Below, one piece after another: positions 60,182 through 64,000 of a DNA stretch of 64,000 nucleotides; the first letter of the stretch is position 1; each line of letters starts with the position of its first letter. The notes beneath the pieces were generated by a model. It was not told the origin of the DNA, searched no databases, and saw only the letters and a list, made by a program, of their open reading frames with translations. The stretch is from Halorubrum yunnanense (GTDB taxonomy: Archaea > Halobacteriota > Halobacteria > Halobacteriales > Haloferacaceae): positions 109,872 through 173,871 of the forward strand of contig NZ_JAODIX010000030.1 of NCBI RefSeq assembly GCF_026586675.1. The letters run 5' to 3'. The position numbers and the translations under genes were made by a program.

Positions 60182-61474
60182 ATGACACGGGTGATCCACA
60201 CCGGCGACACCCACATCGGGTACGCGCAGTACCACTCGCCGGTCCGACGCCAGGACTTCCTTGACGCCTTCGCGGCCGTGGTCGACGACGCGATCGACGG
60301 CGACGTCGACGCGGTGGTCCACGCGGGGGACCTCTTTCACGACCGGCGGCCCGAGCTCGCCGACCTGATGGGGACGATATCGATTCTCCGGCGGCTCGAC
60401 GACGCCGGGGTCCCCTTCCTCGCGGTCGTCGGGAACCACGAGTCGACGCGGGGCGGCCAGTGGCTCGACCTGTTCGAGCGGCTGGGGCTCGCGACCCGCC
60501 TCGGCGACGAGCCGACGGTCGTCGGCGACACGGCCTTCTATGGGCTCGACCACGTCCCAGTCTCCCGTCGCGACGACCTCGACTACGCGTTCGCCGACCA
60601 CGACGCCGACTACGCCGCCCTCGTCGCGCACGGACTCTTCGAACCGTTCGGCTACGCCGACTGGGACACCGAGGAGGTGCTCACGGAGAGCGACGTCGCG
60701 TTCGACGCGATGCTCCTCGGCGACAACCACGCGCCCGACGTCGCCGAGGTCACCGACACGTGGGTCACCTACCCGGGGTCCACGGAGCGGGCGAGCGCGA
60801 GCGAGAAGGAGGGGCGTGGCTACAACCTCGTGGCCTTCGACGCCGACGCCGCGGGCGGCGACGACCGCGTGGAGATCCGGCGACGCGCGCTCGACACGCG
60901 CCCCTTCGTCTTCGTGGAGGCCGATCTCCGCGAGGGCGAGGGCGCGGCCCGGGTGCGCGAGAAAGTCCGCCAGCACGACCTCGATGACGCGGTCGTGCTC
61001 GTGAGCGTGACCGGCGACGGCGACCCCGTCACCCCGGCCGCGATCGAGGAGTTCGCGACCGAGGAGGGGGCGCTCATCGCCCGGGTCACCGACCGCCGCG
61101 AGGTCGAGACCGACGCCGAGGTCGACGTGAGCTTCGCCGATCCGGAAGACGCCGTCCGCGAGCGCGTCGAGGGGATGGACCTGTCCGAAGCCGCCCGCGA
61201 CGTCGACGAGGCGGTCCGGGCCGACACGCTCTCCGACAGCAACATCAGGGAGACCGTGAAGGGACGGATCGAGGAGCGGATCGACGACCTCGACGCGTTC
61301 GGGCGGGGCGAAGCGGACGGTAGCGACGAGGGGAGCGCCGACCCAGACGGGGAAGACACCGAGACCGACGTAGACGAGACAGGCGAGGTGGTCGAGGCGG
61401 GCGACGAGGCCGAGACCGACCAGCCGGACCCGGCCGCGACCGACGGCCAGGTCTCCATGGAGGACTACCTGTGA
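60182..61474 (+). CDS. mre11: DNA double-strand break repair nuclease Mre11
   Basis: Manganese nuclease that, with Rad50, processes DNA ends. The 430-residue product shows the calcineurin-like phosphoesterase motifs in order: [19 protein letters not shown] (Asp and His), [34 protein letters not shown], and [16 protein letters not shown] regulatory C-terminal domain follows, and a long acidic tail ends QVSMEDYL. All metal ligands are present. The rad50 start overlaps its stop by 4 bp (GTGA), fixing a co-translated Mre11-Rad50 operon. Confidence 0.96.
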   Translation: MTRVIHTGDTHIGYAQYHSPVRRQDFLDAFAAVVDDAIDGDVDAVVHAGDLFHDRRPELADLMGTISILRRLDDAGVPFLAVVGNHESTRGGQWLDLFERLGLATRLGDEPTVVGDTAFYGLDHVPVSRRDDLDYAFADHDADYAALVAHGLFEPFGYADWDTEEVLTESDVAFDAMLLGDNHAPDVAEVTDTWVTYPGSTERASASEKEGRGYNLVAFDADAAGGDDRVEIRRRALDTRPFVFVEADLREGEGAARVREKVRQHDLDDAVVLVSVTGDGDPVTPAAIEEFATEEGALIARVTDRREVETDAEVDVSFADPEDAVRERVEGMDLSEAARDVDEAVRADTLSDSNIRETVKGRIEERIDDLDAFGRGEADGSDEGSADPDGEDTETDVDETGEVVEAGDEAETDQPDPAATDGQVSMEDYL

Positions 61475-64000
61475 ACTTCGACCGCGTCCGGCTCTCGAAC
61501 TTCAAGCCGTACGGCGACGCCGACCTCCGGCTGACGGAGGGCGTCACGGTCATCCACGGGCTCAACGGCAGCGGCAAGTCGTCGCTGCTGGAGGCCTGTT
61601 TCTTCGCGCTGTACGGGTCGAGAGCGCTCGACGGCACTCTCGACGACGTCGTCACGAAGGGCGAGGAGGAGACGGAGGTCGAGCTGTGGTTCACCCACGA
61701 CGGGACGCCGTACCGCGTCGAGCGGCGCCTCCGGGTGTACGACGACCGGATCGACCACCAGTGTACGCTCGAATCCACCGACGGGAGCGACGTGAGCCGC
61801 GACGGCGCGCGGGCGGTGCGCGGGTTCGTCACCGAGCTGCTCCGGATGGACGCCGAGGCGTTCGTCGGCTGCGCGTACGTCCGACAGGGCGAGGTGAACG
61901 AGCTGATCGACGCCACCCCTCGGGAGCGACAGGACACGATCGACGACCTGCTCCAGCTCGGGAAGCTCGAGGAGTACCGCGAGCGGGCCGGCGACGCGAG
62001 GCTCGGCGTTGAGGACGTGCTGGAGAACCGCCGCGGGCGGCTCGACCAGCTCGACGAGCAGATCGCGGCGAAGGAAGAGCGGGACCTCCACGAGCGGCTC
62101 AACGGGCTCGAGAGCGACCTTTCGGAGGTCACCGACGAGATCGACCGCTACGAGGACCAGCGCGAGCGGGCGAAAGAGACGCGCGAAGAAGCAAAGGAGG
62201 CGCTCTCGACTCACGCCGAAAAGCGCGACGAGCTGGAGTCAGTCAAAGCCGAGATCGGCGAAATCGAGGAGGCGATCCGCGAGGCCGAGCGCGAGCGCGA
62301 CGAGCACCGGGACGCGGTCCGTGAGGCCCGCGAGCGGATCGGGGAGATCGAGGCCGCGATCGGCGACCGGCTCGACGACGCCGGCCTCGACGCAGCCGAC
62401 AGGGACGCCGTCGCGGCCCGCCGCGAGCGGCTCGACGACCGAGAGTCGGAGATCCGCGAGGAGCTCGACGGCGAGCGGGTGAGCGCCGAGGCGTTCCGGA
62501 ATCAGGCGACGAACCTCGCCGGGAAGGCCGACGACCTCACCGAGCGCGCCCCGGAACTGGAATCGGAGGCCGACGACCTCGCCGACGAGGCCGAGGCGGC
62601 CGCCGACGAGGCCGACGAGCGCGAGTCCTCGGTCGAGGAGCTCGGCGCGGAGGCCGAAGACCTCCGCGAGCGGTTCGCGGCCGCCGACGTCGACCGCGAC
62701 GGGGTCGCCGACGAGCGCGAGGCCCTCCGGGAGCGGCGCGGCGAGGTCCGCGAGCGGCGCGCGGAGCTCTCCGCGGAGTTGAAGAACGCCCGCGAGCGCG
62801 TCGATGAGGCTGAGGAGCTGCTCGCGGCGGGGAAGTGCCCCGAGTGCGGCCAGCCGGTCGAGAACTCGCCGCACGCGACCGGGATCGACGAGGACCGCGA
62901 GCGCGTCGCGGAGCTGGAGGCCGAACTAGAGGCGGCCCGCGAGCGAGAGACCGAACTCGACGAGGAGATCGAGGGGCTAAACCGGCTCGCCGACGCCGCG
63001 GACCGGCTCGACGAGATCGAGGAGACGACCGAGATGCTCGAGGACCGCGTCGAGGAGAGGCGCGCGGAGGCGGAGCGGAAGCGGGAGGCCGCGGCGGAGA
63101 AGCGCGAACAGGCCGAAGAGGCCCGCGAGCAGGCAGAGGAGACCCGCGAGGTCGCCGCGGAGAAGCGCGAGCAGGCCGAGTCGACCGCGGAGCGCGTTTC
63201 GGAGCTCGAGGCGGCGCTCGCCGACGTCGACGACGCCCGGGAGGCGGTCGACGCGGTCGAGGAGCGGACGGAGGCGATCAGCGACGCCGAGGCCGATATC
63301 GAGCGCCGGCGGGAGCGGCGCGAGACCCTCGGCGAGCTGAACGACGAGCGGCGCGACCGCCTCGCCGACAAGCGCGAGCGGCGAGACGAGCTCGCGGCCG
63401 CGGTCGACGAGGCGGCGGTCGAGGAGGCGAGAGAGAGGAAAGAGGAGGCCGAGGAGTACCTCGAGAGGGTCGGCGGGGAGCTCGACCGGCTCGCGGAGCG
63501 ACGAACGGAGCTGGAGAACGCGATCGGGGGCGTCAACGGCGAGATACGGGAGCTGGAGGACCTCCGTTCGGAGCGCGAGGGGCTGGCCGCGACCGTCGAG
63601 GCGCTCGAGGGACTCCACGAGGAGACGAGCGAACTGGAGGCGATGTACGGCGACCTCCGCGCGGAACTCCGGCAGCGCAACGTCGCCGAGCTGGAGCGCA
63701 CCCTCAACGAGACGTTCGACCTGGTGTACGGCAACGACGCCTACTCGCACATCGAGCTCGACGGCGAGTACGCGCTCACCGTCTACCAGAAGGACGGCGA
63801 GGCGCTCGACCCCGGACAGCTCTCCGGCGGCGAGCGAGCCCTGTTCAACCTCTCGTTGCGCTGTGCCATCTACCGGCTGCTCTCGGAGGGGATCGAGGGC
63901 GCGGCGCCGACGCCGCCGCTCATCCTCGACGAGCCCACCGTCTTCCTCGACTCCGGGCACGTCTCCCGGCTCGTCCGGCTCGTCGAGGAGATGCGCGGCT
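61471..64000 (+). CDS. rad50: DNA double-strand break repair ATPase Rad50 (3' end cut by window edge)
   Basis: SMC-like ATPase that bridges DNA ends with Mre11. The frame runs from a GTG overlapping the mre11 stop to the right edge, giving about 843 residues. Order: Walker [10 protein letters not shown] at residues 30-38, Q-loop [15 protein letters not shown], a long coiled coil, the zinc hook CPECGQPV near residue 455, a return coiled coil, then signature LSGGERALF near 784 and Walker [15 protein letters not shown] near 817. Only the final residues are missing. No defects are seen. Confidence 0.96.
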   Translation, partial: MNFDRVRLSNFKPYGDADLRLTEGVTVIHGLNGSGKSSLLEACFFALYGSRALDGTLDDVVTKGEEETEVELWFTHDGTPYRVERRLRVYDDRIDHQCTLESTDGSDVSRDGARAVRGFVTELLRMDAEAFVGCAYVRQGEVNELIDATPRERQDTIDDLLQLGKLEEYRERAGDARLGVEDVLENRRGRLDQLDEQIAAKEERDLHERLNGLESDLSEVTDEIDRYEDQRERAKETREEAKEALSTHAEKRDELESVKAEIGEIEEAIREAERERDEHRDAVREARERIGEIEAAIGDRLDDAGLDAADRDAVAARRERLDDRESEIREELDGERVSAEAFRNQATNLAGKADDLTERAPELESEADDLADEAEAAADEADERESSVEELGAEAEDLRERFAAADVDRDGVADEREALRERRGEVRERRAELSAELKNARERVDEAEELLAAGKCPECGQPVENSPHATGIDEDRERVAELEAELEAARERETELDEEIEGLNRLADAADRLDEIEETTEMLEDRVEERRAEAERKREAAAEKREQAEEAREQAEETREVAAEKREQAESTAERVSELEAALADVDDAREAVDAVEERTEAISDAEADIERRRERRETLGELNDERRDRLADKRERRDELAAAVDEAAVEEARERKEEAEEYLERVGGELDRLAERRTELENAIGGVNGEIRELEDLRSEREGLAATVEALEGLHEETSELEAMYGDLRAELRQRNVAELERTLNETFDLVYGNDAYSHIELDGEYALTVYQKDGEALDPGQLSGGERALFNLSLRCAIYRLLSEGIEGAAPTPPLILDEPTVFLDSGHVSRLVRLVEEMRG

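Overview
The window is chromosomal DNA of a haloarchaeon, most likely Halorubrum or a close relative. The signs are high GC, very acidic proteins, an A-type ATP synthase, archaeal lipid enzymes (CarS, GGGP synthase), CetZ, MinD4, a proteasome-activating nucleotidase, many small haloarchaeal zinc-finger proteins, and BoxA elements (TTTAWA-like) about 25-30 bp upstream of start codons, as expected for leaderless transcripts. I see no provirus, insertion sequence, CRISPR array or rRNA. The species assignment is inference from gene content and style, not from a database match.

Layout. 1-4.4 kb: cysS (cut by the left edge), a dispersed repeat, CPD photolyase, two small proteins and atpD. 4.7-8.9 kb: a surface/regulatory cassette made of a secreted DUF7345-like protein, a large secreted acidic multi-domain protein, and a divergent membrane-anchored DUF7345-like protein with a cytoplasmic winged helix. 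A 10-bp-phased array of short repeats lies between the divergent promoters. 8.9-17.2 kb: the atpHIKECFAB operon on the minus strand; atpD is cut off from it by the cassette. 17.3-22.3 kb: minD4-like ATPase, an XRE-type regulator, tiaS and a broken VOC gene. 22.4-29.2 kb: small zinc-finger genes, an M24 peptidase, DUF5789, DUF302, a second repeat copy, a CPA2 antiporter with its regulatory subunit, and an RNB-type RNase. 29.2-33.0 kb: a decaying stretch (PrpD remnant, intact MFS gene, MFS half-gene, flippase tail, microprotein) ending at tRNA-Ala(CGC). 33.2-43.4 kb: rbkR-ribB, a third repeat copy, ilvE, DUF502, proline dehydrogenase, carS, two zinc-finger microproteins, a UvrD-family helicase, a second M24 protein and riboflavin synthase. 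43.4-45.3 kb: GGGP synthase and CetZ. 45.4-55.2 kb: an eight-gene type IV pilus/Tad-like cluster. 55.2-64 kb: DUF5791, an SDR epimerase, a membrane DHH phosphoesterase, a microprotein, pan, a winged-helix regulator, mre11 and rad50 (cut by the right edge).

How genes work together. atpHIKECFAB plus atpD make the A1Ao ATP synthase. rbkR, ribB and riboflavin synthase serve flavin synthesis, with RbkR also the likely regulator. GGGP synthase and CarS are two steps of archaeal phospholipid synthesis. The pilus-like cluster carries its own ATPase, membrane platform and several pilin-like proteins. Mre11-Rad50 form the break-repair complex.

The most unusual items are: (1) three copies of a 280-410 bp dispersed element made of consecutive perfect hairpins, with compensatory changes between copies, each directly 3' of a gene in the same sense; (2) the phased operator-like array controlling the membrane transcription factor cassette that splits the atp genes; (3) the pilus-like cluster built almost wholly of domain-of-unknown-function proteins.
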